DNA of 64,000 bases from Cumulibacter manganitolerans (GTDB lineage: Bacteria; Actinomycetota; Actinomycetes; Mycobacteriales; Antricoccaceae): positions 62,001-126,000 of the forward strand of contig NZ_WBKP01000004.1 of assembly GCF_009602465.1 (NCBI RefSeq), given 5' to 3'. The notes beneath the pieces are model-generated. The model did not search any database. It had not been told where the DNA came from and was given only the letters and a program-made list of their open reading frames with translations. Positions within the stretch are counted from its first letter, which is position 1; the number at the start of each line of letters is the position of its first letter. The translations under genes were made by a program, and so were the position numbers. This document shows positions 29,103-38,004 of the stretch, in pieces.

Positions 29103-30248
29103 GTGCCCAGACCGGCACGTGCCGATCTCGTCGTGTGGCTGTCGCTGGCGATCATCACGGTCCTCGTCGTCGCGGTGCTGCTGCCCGACGCGACGCGGGC
29201 CGCGATCGTCGGCGTGGCCGATCCGCGCCCGCCCGCGGTCGCCCCCGTGCTGCTCGCGGCGACCGCGGCGCTCGGCGTGCTGCTGCTGGCCCCCCGGGCC
29301 GGCGGGTCCTGGGTGGCGGTGCAGGCGGTCGCGGCGGTGGGCGCATCGGTGTGGACCGCGGCGCTGGTGCTGGCTCGTGAGCCGGTGTTCGACGGCCGCG
29401 AGGTGGGCAGCTTCTTCGGCAACGGGATCAGCGATCTGCTGGCCGCGCTGCCCGGCACGCTGCCGGCCGTCGTGCTCGGTCTGGGCGGCGGCCTCGCGGT
29501 GGTGCTGCTGAACGCCGCCGTACGGTCGTTGTCCGGTGAGGTGCAGGCCGGCCGGCTGATGCCCGCCGTCGCGCTGAGCCCCGGCCTGGGCTTCGGCGTC
29601 GACGGGCTGGCGGTCGGCGGCGTGGTCGCGGTGTGCGGCGTGCTGGCGCTCAGCGCGCTCGCGAGCGAGCGCGGCCGCGGCCTGCTCTCCTCGACCGTGC
29701 TGGGGCTGCTGTCGGGCGTGCTGCTCGTCGTCGGCGCCCTCGCCGGCTTCGCGGCGTCCGCGGCCGGCGTCGGGCTGCTGTGCATCTACTTCCTGCGCCG
29801 CCGCTCGCTGATGATCTTCGTCGCGGGCCTCGGCGTCCTGGTCTCGCTGCTGTCGGCGGCCGCGATCGGCTGGTCGTGGCCGGTGGAGTTCGGTGCCGCC
29901 TCGGCGCTGCGGCTCGCCGACCCGGCCGGGCTGGCCGCGGGCGTCGTGGTGGCCACGCTGGCCGTGGCGGTGATCGGCGGCCCGGTGCACCGCGCGTCGT
30001 GGCGCAAGCTGCGCGGCACGCCGGCGTGGCCGGTGATGCTGACCGGGCTGGTGGCCGCGGTCGTCGACGTGCTGACCCGCCCCGCCGCGCTGGGCATCGT
30101 CCCGGCCGCGGTGATCTGGCTGCCGCTGCTGGTGGTGGCGGCGTCCGCCCCGCCGCGGTCCGCCGGGACGCCGGACGGACCCGAGCCGGTCGCGGTGCTG
30201 CTCACCGCGCTGTGCGGGGTGGCCGTCGCCGCGCTGCCGCTGGGCTGA
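29103..30248 (+). CDS. Polytopic membrane protein of unknown function
   Basis: 381 residues, about ten predicted transmembrane segments rich in Val, Leu, Ala and Gly, with few charged residues outside short loops (for example VFDGREVGSFFGNG near residue 95 and the Arg-rich YFLRRRSL). No family motif is recognised. GTG 29103 is favoured because GGAGG lies 6 bp upstream; in-frame ATGs at 29028, 29031 and 29079 are alternatives. A TACCAT -10 box (29024-29029) could start the transcript. Divergent from the ABC exporter and convergent with the ABC-F gene, whose stop is 4 bp away. Confidence 0.75.
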   Translation: MPRPARADLVVWLSLAIITVLVVAVLLPDATRAAIVGVADPRPPAVAPVLLAATAALGVLLLAPRAGGSWVAVQAVAAVGASVWTAALVLAREPVFDGREVGSFFGNGISDLLAALPGTLPAVVLGLGGGLAVVLLNAAVRSLSGEVQAGRLMPAVALSPGLGFGVDGLAVGGVVAVCGVLALSALASERGRGLLSSTVLGLLSGVLLVVGALAGFAASAAGVGLLCIYFLRRRSLMIFVAGLGVLVSLLSAAAIGWSWPVEFGAASALRLADPAGLAAGVVVATLAVAVIGGPVHRASWRKLRGTPAWPVMLTGLVAAVVDVLTRPAALGIVPAAVIWLPLLVVAASAPPRSAGTPDGPEPVAVLLTALCGVAVAALPLG

Positions 30249-30252
30249 CCGG

Positions 30253-31863
30253 CTAGGCGAGGGAGATCAGGTCGGCGAGGTCCTCGGACCAGTTGTCCTC
30301 GATGCCGTCGGGCAGCAGGATCACCTTCTCCGGGTTGAGCGCCCGGACGGCGCCCTCGTCGTGCGAGACCAGGATGACGGCACCGGTGTAGCCGCGCAGC
30401 GCGTCCAGCACCTGCTCGCGGGACGCCGGGTCCAGGTTGTTGGTGGGCTCGTCGAGCAGCAGCACGTTCGCGCCGCTGGAGACCAGGCTGGCGAGGGCGA
30501 GCCGGGTCTTCTCCCCGCCGGACAGCGTGCCGGCCGGCTGCTCGACCGAGTCGCCGGAGAACAGGAACGCGCCGAGGATCTTGCGCAGGTCGGTGGACGC
30601 CGCCTCCGGGGCCGCGCGGGTGATGTTCTCCAGCACGCTCAGCGATCCGTCGATGGTGTCGTGCTCCTGGGCGAAGTAGCCGAGCCGCAGGCCGTGCCCG
30701 GGCACCACCTCGCCGGTGTCCGGCTGCTCGGCGCCGAAGAGGATCCGCAGCAGCGTCGTCTTCCCCGCGCCGTTGAGCCCGAGGATGACCACGCGGGCGC
30801 CGCGGTCGACGGCGAGGTCGACGTCGGTGAAGATCTCCAGCGAGCCGTACGACTTGGACAGCTCGCGCGCGGTCAGCGGCGTCCGGCCGGCCGGTGCCGG
30901 GTCCGGGAAGCGGACGCGCGCCACCCGGTCGTGCACCGTCTCCTCCTCGAGACCCGCGAGCAGCGCCTCCGCGCGCCGGATCATGTTCTGCGCGGCGACC
31001 GCCTTGGTGGCCTTCGCCCGCATCTTGTCCGCCTGGCCGAGCAGCGCGCCCGCCTTCTTCTCGGCGTTCGCCCGCTCGCGCTTGCGCCGCTTCTCGTCGA
31101 CCTCGCGCTGCTTGAGGTAGTCCTTCCAGCCCACGTTGTAGACGTCCATCACGCAGCGGTTCGCATCCAGCAGCCACACCTTGTTGACGACCGCCTCGAG
31201 CAGGTCGACGTCGTGGCTGATCACGATCAGGCCGCCGTCGTGACGCTTGAGGAAGTCGCGCAGCCAGCCGATGGAGTCGGCGTCCAGGTGGTTGGTGGGC
31301 TCGTCGAGCAGCAGCGTGTCGGCGCCGGAGAACAGGATGCGGGCGAGCTCGACGCGGCGGCGCTGGCCGCCGGACAGCGTCGAGAGCTGCTGGGCGAGCA
31401 CCCGGTCCGGCAGGCTGAGGTTCGCGCAGATCTGCGCCGCCTCGCTCTCGGCCGCGTACCCGCCGTTGGCGGCGAACTGGTCCTCCAGCCGCGAGTAGCG
31501 GGCGATCAGCTTGTCGCGCTCCGCGCCGTCGGCCTCGGCCATCCTCTCCGCGAGGGCGGTCATCTGGTGCATGAGCTCGTCGAGCCCGCGGGCCGCCAGC
31601 ACCCGGTCGCGCGCGGTCACCGTCAGGTCGCCGCTCTTGGGGTCCTGCGGCAGGTAGCCGATCGAGCCCTTGCGCTCCACCCGCCCGTCGGCGGGCAGGG
31701 TCTCCCCCGCCAGCATCCGCAACGAGGTGGTCTTGCCGGCGCCGTTGCGGCCGACGAGCCCGATGCGGTCACCCGGCTGCACCCGCATGGTCGCGTCCGA
31801 GATGAGAACGCGCGCACCGGCACGCAGCTCGACCTTTTCGGCATTGATCACAGGGCGGCTCAC
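30253..31863 (-). CDS. ABC-F ATPase (ribosome-associated)
   Basis: 536 residues with two ABC ATPase domains and no membrane segments. First domain: GRNGAGKTT, LSGGQRRR, LLDEPTNHLD; second: GLNGAGKTT, LSGGEKTR, LLDEPTNNLD; between them a charged linker (KRRKRERANAEKK) that would contact the ribosomal exit site. ABC-F proteins act on stalled ribosomes or give antibiotic protection. Syntenic with Rv1473, long annotated as a macrolide transporter. GTG 31863 lacks a good Shine-Dalgarno site; a TAGAAT box (31889-31894, minus) is about 25 bp upstream. Confidence 0.93.
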   Translation of the reverse strand: MSRPVINAEKVELRAGARVLISDATMRVQPGDRIGLVGRNGAGKTTSLRMLAGETLPADGRVERKGSIGYLPQDPKSGDLTVTARDRVLAARGLDELMHQMTALAERMAEADGAERDKLIARYSRLEDQFAANGGYAAESEAAQICANLSLPDRVLAQQLSTLSGGQRRRVELARILFSGADTLLLDEPTNHLDADSIGWLRDFLKRHDGGLIVISHDVDLLEAVVNKVWLLDANRCVMDVYNVGWKDYLKQREVDEKRRKRERANAEKKAGALLGQADKMRAKATKAVAAQNMIRRAEALLAGLEEETVHDRVARVRFPDPAPAGRTPLTARELSKSYGSLEIFTDVDLAVDRGARVVILGLNGAGKTTLLRILFGAEQPDTGEVVPGHGLRLGYFAQEHDTIDGSLSVLENITRAAPEAASTDLRKILGAFLFSGDSVEQPAGTLSGGEKTRLALASLVSSGANVLLLDEPTNNLDPASREQVLDALRGYTGAVILVSHDEGAVRALNPEKVILLPDGIEDNWSEDLADLISLA

Positions 31864-31933
31864 TCACTCGTCGAAGGCAAACTCACCCATTCTACGGCGT
31901 ACCCGGCACTGTCCCCGCCGTGAGCCGGGCCAC

Positions 31934-32464
31934 TCAGCGCTCGATCGTGCGCTTGAGCAGCGCCCACTCGTGGGCCAGCCGGCGTACCGCCTCGGCGTAC
32001 GTCGCGGTCATCGCGGCGCCCGGGTAGATCGACGTGCGGGACAGCGTCGCGCGCTGCAGCGCCTCGCGGAACGCCGCGGTCGCCGGGTCCGCCGCGCTGC
32101 CGAGGCCGGGCAGGCGCCGGCGGAGCGCCGGGTTCTCCTGGTACGGCAGGTAGTCACGGGCCAGCTCGTCGTGCCGGAACCGAGCCGCCTGCCACTGGGC
32201 GGGACCGGACATGGCGCTGGCCGCGGCCGCGCGGTACACCGGCGGGGCGTCGTCGGGACGCACCTGCCGCACGCCGTACGTGCCGATCATCACGACCAGG
32301 CCCACGACCGGCGCGGCCAGCAGGAACCGGGTGACCGGCGCCTGGCCGAAGAACACCCACAGCACGGTGCAGCCGACCAGCGCGGCGACCAGGGACCAGA
32401 GGACCAGGGGGTTCTGCTCGTCGGGGTCCCGATCGCCCGCGACGGCACCGTCGAAGAGTGACAT
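31934..32464 (-). CDS. Hypothetical membrane protein
   Basis: 176 residues: short acidic N-terminus, two membrane helices (about residues 19-62), then a cytoplasmic helical domain of ~110 residues rich in Ala and Arg ending ALLKRTIER. No known motif. ATG 32464 is chosen as the first Met before the acidic segment; an upstream extension to 32494 is possible. Divergent from the small membrane protein at 32509. Confidence 0.65.
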   Translation of the reverse strand: MSLFDGAVAGDRDPDEQNPLVLWSLVAALVGCTVLWVFFGQAPVTRFLLAAPVVGLVVMIGTYGVRQVRPDDAPPVYRAAAASAMSGPAQWQAARFRHDELARDYLPYQENPALRRRLPGLGSAADPATAAFREALQRATLSRTSIYPGAAMTATYAEAVRRLAHEWALLKRTIER

Positions 32465-32476
32465 CGGCGCCCAGCG

Positions 32477-32482
32477 TAGACT
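32477..32482 (+). promoter_or_regulatory. -10 box for the small membrane protein gene
   Basis: TAGACT (32477-32482) would start transcription near 32489, giving a ~20-nt leader that contains the GGAGG ribosome-binding site in front of GTG 32509. Confidence 0.4.
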
Positions 32483-32508
32483 CTCGCGCGACACGAACGG
32501 AGGCCGAG

Positions 32509-32793
32509 GTGCGCGATCGCTTGCTGCCGCTGTGGGCCGCCGTCCTGGGGCTGTGCGTCGCGTTCGCCGTGTTCGTCCCGCTGCATCTGGTGCTGGACGC
32601 CGGCGCCGGCCGGACGACGGTGGTGCTCGCCGTCGGCGCGGCCGTCATCGCGGGCCTGCTGTGGTACCTGCGCCGCGCCGAGGTGCTGCGCACCACGCAG
32701 GCGCAGGGCTACTTCACCGCCGCGCTGATGATCGTCGCCATCGCGCTGGTGATGCTGCCCCCGGGCTACCTCGTGGGCACCCTGCTCGGGTAG
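32509..32793 (+). CDS. Small membrane protein of unknown function
   Basis: 94 residues, three predicted membrane helices (about 5-25, 33-52, 66-88). GTG 32509 follows GGAGG at 7-8 bp and a TAGACT promoter box; a longer in-frame start at 32458 has neither. No family recognised. Its stop is 3 bp from the convergent potassium-channel gene. Confidence 0.65.
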   Translation: MRDRLLPLWAAVLGLCVAFAVFVPLHLVLDAGAGRTTVVLAVGAAVIAGLLWYLRRAEVLRTTQAQGYFTAALMIVAIALVMLPPGYLVGTLLG

Positions 32794-32796
32794 CCG

Positions 32797-33849
32797 CTAC
32801 GCGTAGTCGCGCAGCGGGCCGCTGCCGGAGCCGCGGTCGCTGTCGCGCACCACGACCAGCGTGTCGCCCTTCTGCAGGGCGGCGACCTCGTCGTCGTAGA
32901 ACCGGTAGCTCCGGCCGCCGCGCTGGACGGCGATGACCTGGTCGCTGCACCACTTCGGGGACCGGCCGACCTCGTCGGGGTCGACCGCCCGCTGCGCCAC
33001 CTCGAGCCCCTCGCCGGGGCTGAGCAGGTCGTCGAGGACGTCGGCCAGGGACGGATTGACCGACGCGATGGCGAGCATCCGGCCGATCGACTCGGACGAC
33101 GTGACGACGTTGTTCGCGCCGCTCTGGCGCAGCAGGTGCACGTTCTCCTGCTCGCGCACCGCGACGATGATGTGCGCGTCGGCGTTGAGCTGGCGGGCGG
33201 TGAGCGTGACCAGCACCGCCGTGTCGTCGCGGTTCGCCGTGACGATGATCTTCTCGGCGTCCTCCACGTGCGCCCGCTCGAGCACGTCGCGCCGGGACGC
33301 GTCCCCGACGATGGAGGCGAACCCCGCCGCCTGCGCCTCGTGCGTCGCGGGCTCGGACGGGTCGATCACCAGGATGTGGTCGCGGTCGACGCCGGACCCG
33401 ACGAGGGTCGCGACGGCCGAGCGGCCCTTCGTGCCGTACCCGACGACGACGACGTGCTTGTGCATGTTCTTCCTCCACCGGGCCAGGCGCATCCGCTCGC
33501 GTCCCTGGCTCGCGAGCACCTCGAGCGTCGTCCCGACCAACAGGATCAGGAACAGGATGCGCAACGGCGTGATCAGCACGACGTTCACGAACCGCGCGGA
33601 CGGCGAGACCGGGGTGATGTCACCGTAGCCGGTCGTCGTCATCGTGACCGTCGTGTAGTAGATCGAGTCGAGCAGGGTCAGCGGCGAGCCGTCGGCATCG
33701 CGGTACCCGCCCCGTCCCGTGTACACGGCGATCACGACGACCGCCACCAGGACGAACGCGACGCCGATCCGCGCGGACAGCGAGCGGACCGGCGAGAGCA
33801 CCCGCTCCGGAAGCCTCAGGTAGGAGCGATCGGTGGGCGCGGTGTCCAC
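32797..33849 (-). CDS. Potassium channel with RCK (TrkA-N/TrkA-C) domains
   Basis: 350 residues. One N-terminal helix, a pore loop with the K+ selectivity filter TTTGYGD (near residue 73) and a second helix give a two-TM (Kir/MthK-like) channel. Then an RCK_N Rossmann domain (VVVGYGTKGRSA) and an RCK_C domain (~265-345). RCK domains gate the pore in response to nucleotides or cations. GTG 33849 lies 9 bp after the sufT-like stop, on the same strand, so readthrough from the suf operon is possible though functionally unexpected. Confidence 0.92.
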   Translation of the reverse strand: MDTAPTDRSYLRLPERVLSPVRSLSARIGVAFVLVAVVVIAVYTGRGGYRDADGSPLTLLDSIYYTTVTMTTTGYGDITPVSPSARFVNVVLITPLRILFLILLVGTTLEVLASQGRERMRLARWRKNMHKHVVVVGYGTKGRSAVATLVGSGVDRDHILVIDPSEPATHEAQAAGFASIVGDASRRDVLERAHVEDAEKIIVTANRDDTAVLVTLTARQLNADAHIIVAVREQENVHLLRQSGANNVVTSSESIGRMLAIASVNPSLADVLDDLLSPGEGLEVAQRAVDPDEVGRSPKWCSDQVIAVQRGGRSYRFYDDEVAALQKGDTLVVVRDSDRGSGSGPLRDYA

Positions 33850-33858
33850 CTGCGTCGG

Positions 33859-34200
33859 CTAGACGTTGAAGCCGAGCGCGCGCAGCTGCTCGCGGCCGTC
33901 GTCGGTGATCTTGTCCATCGACCAGGGGGGCATCCACACCCAGTTGATCTTGACGTCCTTGCACAGCCCCGGCCCGGGACCGCCGGTCACGGCCTGGCGG
34001 GTCTGGTCCTCGATCACGTCGGTCAGCGGGCACGCCGCCGACGTCAGCGTCATGTCGATCGTGGCGACGTTGTTCTCGTCGATGTCGAGGCCGTAGACCA
34101 GCCCGAGGTCGACCACGTTGATGCCCAGCTCGGGATCGACGACGTCGCGCATGGCCTCCTCGAGGTCGTCGAGGGCGGCCGCCTTGGTGTCCTCAGTCAT
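33859..34200 (-). CDS. DUF59/MIP18-family Fe-S assembly factor (SufT-like)
   Basis: 113 residues of the PaaD/SufT (DUF59) family: DPELGINVVDLGLVYG near residue 22 and the hyper-reactive-Cys region TSAACPL followed by VWMPPWS. These small proteins help mature Fe-S proteins. The ATG directly abuts the sufU stop codon with no gap. Last gene of the suf operon, matching Rv1466. Confidence 0.93.
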   Translation of the reverse strand: MTEDTKAAALDDLEEAMRDVVDPELGINVVDLGLVYGLDIDENNVATIDMTLTSAACPLTDVIEDQTRQAVTGGPGPGLCKDVKINWVWMPPWSMDKITDDGREQLRALGFNV

Positions 34201-34659
34201 CTACTTTCCTTCCGGTACCGCGACGCCGGCGCGCGCCGCCGCGTCCTTGAACGCCATCCAGCCCAGGAGCGCGCACTTGATGCGCGCCGGGAACTTCGAG
34301 ACCCCGACGAACGCTACCCCGTCCTCGAGCAGCTCCTCGTCCGGCTCGCCCGCGCCCTTGCTCTGCATGAGCTCGGCGAACGCGTCCAGCTTGGCGAACG
34401 CGTCGGCGACCGGCCGGCCGTGCACCAGCTCGTAGAGCACCGACTCCGAGGCCTGGCTGATCGAGCAGCCCATGCCGTCGTACGAGACGTCCTCGATGCG
34501 CTGGCCGTCGTCGGAGATCTTCACCCGGACGGTGACCTCGTCGCCGCAGGTCGGGTTGACGTGGTGGGCCTCGCCGTCGAACGGCTCGCGCAGGCCCTTG
34601 CCCTGCGGGTTCTTGTAGTGGTCCAGGATGATCTCCTGGTACATCGCTTCGAGCTGCAC
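34201..34659 (-). CDS. sufU: Zinc-dependent sulfurtransferase SufU
   Basis: 152 residues. Zinc/sulfur-acceptor residues are complete: Cys38 and Asp40 (NPTCGDE), Cys65 (GMGCSIS) and Cys129 (IKCALLGW). SufU accepts persulfide sulfur from SufS and passes it to the SufBCD scaffold; the ~20-residue insertion before FAFVGV-type sequence distinguishes SufU from IscU. GTG 34659 (GAGGGGAG upstream) restores the conserved N-terminal QLEAMYQEIILDHY; an ATG 15 bp later would cut it. Lies 11 bp after sufS. Confidence 0.94.
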   Translation of the reverse strand: MQLEAMYQEIILDHYKNPQGKGLREPFDGEAHHVNPTCGDEVTVRVKISDDGQRIEDVSYDGMGCSISQASESVLYELVHGRPVADAFAKLDAFAELMQSKGAGEPDEELLEDGVAFVGVSKFPARIKCALLGWMAFKDAAARAGVAVPEGK

Positions 34660-34670
34660 CGCGGCTCCCC

Positions 34671-35936
34671 TCAGTAGTCGACCCGGAAGAAGGCCTTGAC
34701 CTTCTCCAGCCCGTCGATGAACGCGTCGATCTCGGCCGTCGTGGTGTACAGGTACGGAGACACCCGGCTCGAGGAGCCGATCCCGAACCGCTCGTGCACC
34801 GGCCGCGCGCAGTGGTGGCCGCCGCGTACCGCGATCCCGTAGGAGTCGAGCACCTGGCCGACGTCGTGCGGATGCACGTCCTTGAGGTCGAAGCTGATCG
34901 CTCCCCCGCGGTCCTCGGTGCTCGCCGGGCCGATGATGCGGACGCCGGAGACGTCCTGCAGCCGCGCCAGGGTGTAGCCGGCGATCTGCTGCTCGTGCTC
35001 GGCGATCTTGTCCATGCCGATGCCCTGCAGGTAGTCCACCGCAGCGCCGAGCCCGATGATCTGCACGATCGGCGGCGTACCGGCCTCGAACCGCGCCGGC
35101 GGCGGGGCGTACGTCGAGCCGCTCATCTTGACGATCTCGATCATCTCGCCGCCGCCGAGGAACGGCGGCAGCTTCTCGAGCAGGTCGTAGCGGCCCCACA
35201 GCACGCCGACCCCCGTCGGGCCGACCATCTTGTGGCCGGTGAAGACGACCGCGTCCGCGCCGAGCGTGGAGACGTCGTACGGCATCTGCGGCACCGCCTG
35301 CGACGCGTCGACGAACAGCAACGCGCCCACCGCGTGCACCTTCTCGGCGAGCATGCTGATCGGGTTGATCGTGCCGAGCGTGTTCGACACGTGCGCCACC
35401 GAGACGACCTTCGTGCGCTCGTTGATCAGCTCGTCGATGTTGCTCAGGTCCAGCCGGCCCTCGTCGGTGAGGCCGAACCAGCGCAACGTGGCGCCGGTCC
35501 GCTCGCACAGCAGCTGCCACGGCACGATGTTGGAGTGGTGTTCCATCTCGGAGATGACGACCTCGTCGCCCTCGCCGATCCGCAGCTCGCCGGTCGCATC
35601 ACCCATCACCCGCGCGAGCAGGTTCAGCGCTTCCGAGGCGTTCTTGGTGAACACGATCTCTTCGGGGCGCGCGGCCCCGATGAAGCGGGCCACCTTGGCG
35701 CGGGCCGCCTCCATGGCCTCGGTGGACTCGGCGCCGAGCCGGTGCATCGCGCGGGCGACGTTCGCGTTGTGGTGCGCGAAGTGGTCGCTCATCGTGTCGA
35801 TGACGACCTGCGGCTTCTGCGAGGTGTTCGCGGAGTCGAGGTACACCAGCGAGGCACCGTCGTCGAAGGTGCGCGTCAGGATCGGGAAGTCGGCGCGGAC
35901 CGTCTCGACGTCGTACGGCGCGAGGAGCTTGCTCAC
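34671..35936 (-). CDS. sufS: Cysteine desulfurase SufS
   Basis: 421 residues, group II desulfurase. PLP-binding lysine in [11 protein letters not shown], catalytic cysteine in RGGHHCARP on the short active-site loop, and the cofactor-binding [13 protein letters not shown]. Removes sulfur from cysteine as a persulfide for SufU. GTG 35936 overlaps the sufC stop by 4 bp (GTGA). Confidence 0.96.
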   Translation of the reverse strand: MSKLLAPYDVETVRADFPILTRTFDDGASLVYLDSANTSQKPQVVIDTMSDHFAHHNANVARAMHRLGAESTEAMEAARAKVARFIGAARPEEIVFTKNASEALNLLARVMGDATGELRIGEGDEVVISEMEHHSNIVPWQLLCERTGATLRWFGLTDEGRLDLSNIDELINERTKVVSVAHVSNTLGTINPISMLAEKVHAVGALLFVDASQAVPQMPYDVSTLGADAVVFTGHKMVGPTGVGVLWGRYDLLEKLPPFLGGGEMIEIVKMSGSTYAPPPARFEAGTPPIVQIIGLGAAVDYLQGIGMDKIAEHEQQIAGYTLARLQDVSGVRIIGPASTEDRGGAISFDLKDVHPHDVGQVLDSYGIAVRGGHHCARPVHERFGIGSSSRVSPYLYTTTAEIDAFIDGLEKVKAFFRVDY

Positions 35937-36697
35937 GCGGAAGCGCCCGCCTTGGTGAACCGCTCGTAGCCCTTCTCCTCGAGCTCGTCGGCGAGCTCGC
36001 GGCCACCGGACTCGACGACCTTGCCGCCGGCGAAGACGTGCACGTAGTCCGGCGTCACGTAACGCAGGATGCGGGTGTAGTGGGTGATGAGCAGGGTCGC
36101 GTTGTTCGTCGCCGCGTGCACCCGGTTGATGCCCTCCGAGACGACCCGCAGAGCGTCGATGTCCAGGCCGGAGTCGGTCTCGTCGAGGATCGCCAGCTTC
36201 GGGCGCAGCAGCTCCATCTGGAGGATCTCGTTGCGCTTCTTCTCACCGCCGGAGAATCCCTCGTTCACGGCCCGCTCGGAGAACGACGGGTCCATCTTCA
36301 GGCCCTCCATCGCCTCCTTGACCTCCTTGACCCAATGGCGCAGCTTCGGCGCCTCGCCGCGGACGGCGGTGGCGGCGGTGCGCAGGAAGTTGGCGTTGGA
36401 GACGCCGGGGACCTCGACCGGGTACTGCATCGCGAGGAACATGCCGGCGCGGGCGCGCTCGTCGACGGTCATGCCCAGGACGTCCTGCCCGTCGAGCAGG
36501 ACCGAGCCCTGCGTGACGGTGTACTTCGGGTGCCCGGCGATCGAGTACGCGAGCGTCGACTTGCCCGAGCCGTTGGGGCCCATGATCGCGTGCGTCTCGC
36601 CCTGGTCGATCGTGAGGTCGACGCCCTTGAGGATCGGCTTGTCCTCGGTGCCGGTGTTGACGCTGACGTGCAGGTCGCGGATCTCAAGCGTTGCCAC
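35933..36697 (-). CDS. sufC: Fe-S assembly ATPase SufC
   Basis: 254-residue soluble ABC ATPase: Walker [10 protein letters not shown], signature [10 protein letters not shown], Walker [14 protein letters not shown]-loop ITHYTR. In the SufBC2D complex it drives conformational change for cluster assembly. GTG 36697 preceded by AGGAG at 9 bp; 43 bp after sufD. Confidence 0.96.
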   Translation of the reverse strand: MATLEIRDLHVSVNTGTEDKPILKGVDLTIDQGETHAIMGPNGSGKSTLAYSIAGHPKYTVTQGSVLLDGQDVLGMTVDERARAGMFLAMQYPVEVPGVSNANFLRTAATAVRGEAPKLRHWVKEVKEAMEGLKMDPSFSERAVNEGFSGGEKKRNEILQMELLRPKLAILDETDSGLDIDALRVVSEGINRVHAATNNATLLITHYTRILRYVTPDYVHVFAGGKVVESGGRELADELEEKGYERFTKAGASA

Positions 36698-36740
36698 TGT
36701 GCTGCTCCTGGAGTTCTGGTAGGTGAAGGATTCGGGTCGA

Positions 36741-37913
36741 TCAGGCGTTGGATCGGGCGAGCTCGGCCTCGACGGCGTCGATGAGCTTCTCCTCGATCGA
36801 CGGGACGCCGATCTTGCGGATGATGTCGGCGAAGAAGCCGCGGACGACCAGGCGGCGTGCCTCGTCGGCCGGGATGCCTCGCGACTGCAGGTAGAACAGC
36901 TGCTCGTCGTCGAACCGTCCGGTGGTCGACGCGTGTCCCGCGCCTTCGATCTCGCCGGTCTCGATCTCGAGGTTGGGCACCGAGTCGGCGCGGCAGCCGG
37001 CGGTGAGCACCAGGTTCCGGTTGGACTCGTACGTGTCGATGCCCTCCGCGACCTTGCGGATCAGCACGTCGCCGATCCACACGGTGTGCGCGTCCTGGCC
37101 CTGCAGCGCGCCCTTGTAGTCCACGTTGCTCTTGGTCTTGGGCGCGTCGTGGTCGACGAACAGCCGGTGCTCGATGTGCTGGCCGGCGTCGGCGAAGTAG
37201 ATCCCGAGCAGCTCGGCCTCGCCGCCGCTGCCGGCGTACGAGACGGACGTGTTGGTCCGCACCAGGTCGCCGCCGAAGGTCACCGCGATGTGCTTGAACC
37301 GGGCGTCGCGGCCGATCCGGGCGTGCTGCGACGAGTGGTGCAGCGCGTCGTCGGCCCAGTCGTCGAGGGTGACGACGGTCAGCTCCGCGCCGTCCTCGAG
37401 CACGAACTCGATGACGTCGGCGACGCTGCCGCTCTCGGCGAAGTCGAGGACCACGGTGGCCTTGCTGAACTTTCCGGCGACCACGACACCGTGCGCAGCG
37501 ATGGCGGGCCCGTCGGCGGTCCCGCCGCGGTGGCGCAGCACGACCGGCTCGTCGACGACCGTGTCGGTCGGGATCCGCACGGCGGTGACGCCGGCGGCGG
37601 CGTCCCACGCCCGGGCGGTGATGCGGTCGGTCGGCAGGAAGCCGCTGCTGCCGCGCACCGGGTCGTCGGCGCCCGACTCGGAGATCTCCACGGCCGGGGG
37701 CGCCTCGACGTCGAGCCGCAGCTTGCCACCGAACGGCGCGTCCTTGTGCAGGTCGCGCAGCCGCCGCATCGGCGTGAACCGCCAGATCTCCTCGTGCCCG
37801 CTGGGCACCGGGTGGTCGGCGAGGTCGCGCGATCCGGCGGGGTGCAGGTGCGAGAGCACCTTGTCGGTGGTCTCGATCGCCCCGGCGACGGCAGGGGTCT
37901 CGGTAACAGTCAC
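36741..37913 (-). CDS. sufD: Fe-S scaffold protein SufD
   Basis: 390 residues with the beta-helix core of SufB/SufD proteins and the C-terminal signature [21 protein letters not shown]. It lacks the conserved Cys of SufB and acts as partner in SufBC2D, with the conserved His in the [13 protein letters not shown] / HIEHRL region. GTG 37913 is chosen over longer open frame because the upstream residues are Arg-rich shadow sequence; the ribosome-binding site (AAGAGAA) is weak. A 91-bp gap with GC palindromes (37971-38004) separates it from sufB. Confidence 0.93.
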   Translation of the reverse strand: MTVTETPAVAGAIETTDKVLSHLHPAGSRDLADHPVPSGHEEIWRFTPMRRLRDLHKDAPFGGKLRLDVEAPPAVEISESGADDPVRGSSGFLPTDRITARAWDAAAGVTAVRIPTDTVVDEPVVLRHRGGTADGPAIAAHGVVVAGKFSKATVVLDFAESGSVADVIEFVLEDGAELTVVTLDDWADDALHHSSQHARIGRDARFKHIAVTFGGDLVRTNTSVSYAGSGGEAELLGIYFADAGQHIEHRLFVDHDAPKTKSNVDYKGALQGQDAHTVWIGDVLIRKVAEGIDTYESNRNLVLTAGCRADSVPNLEIETGEIEGAGHASTTGRFDDEQLFYLQSRGIPADEARRLVVRGFFADIIRKIGVPSIEEKLIDAVEAELARSNA

Positions 37914-38004
37914 TTCTCTTCTTTCGTCGATTCTTGGCTCGATGTGGTTGCTCGTTGCCCTCCGCGGCAGCCGGCCGATCCGGCCGCGGCGCCGCGCCGG
38001 CCGG

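Noticed and set aside
29036-29380. Leaderless-looking GTG 6 bp after TACCAT opening a 114-codon frame
   Set aside because: The product is Arg/Gly/Ala-rich shadow sequence; the real membrane protein is in another frame with its own GGAGG at 29103.
31860-31886. Eight-codon upstream frame (GTG at 31886) whose stop overlaps the ABC-F start, resembling an attenuation leader peptide
   Set aside because: The likely -10 box TAGAAT (31889-31894) ends only 2 bp before this GTG, so the RNA would start downstream of it; no alternative pairing stems were seen.
37971-38004. GC palindromes between sufB and sufD as a terminator
   Set aside because: Several short overlapping CCGGCC palindromes without a T-run and inside an otherwise continuous operon; more likely base composition.
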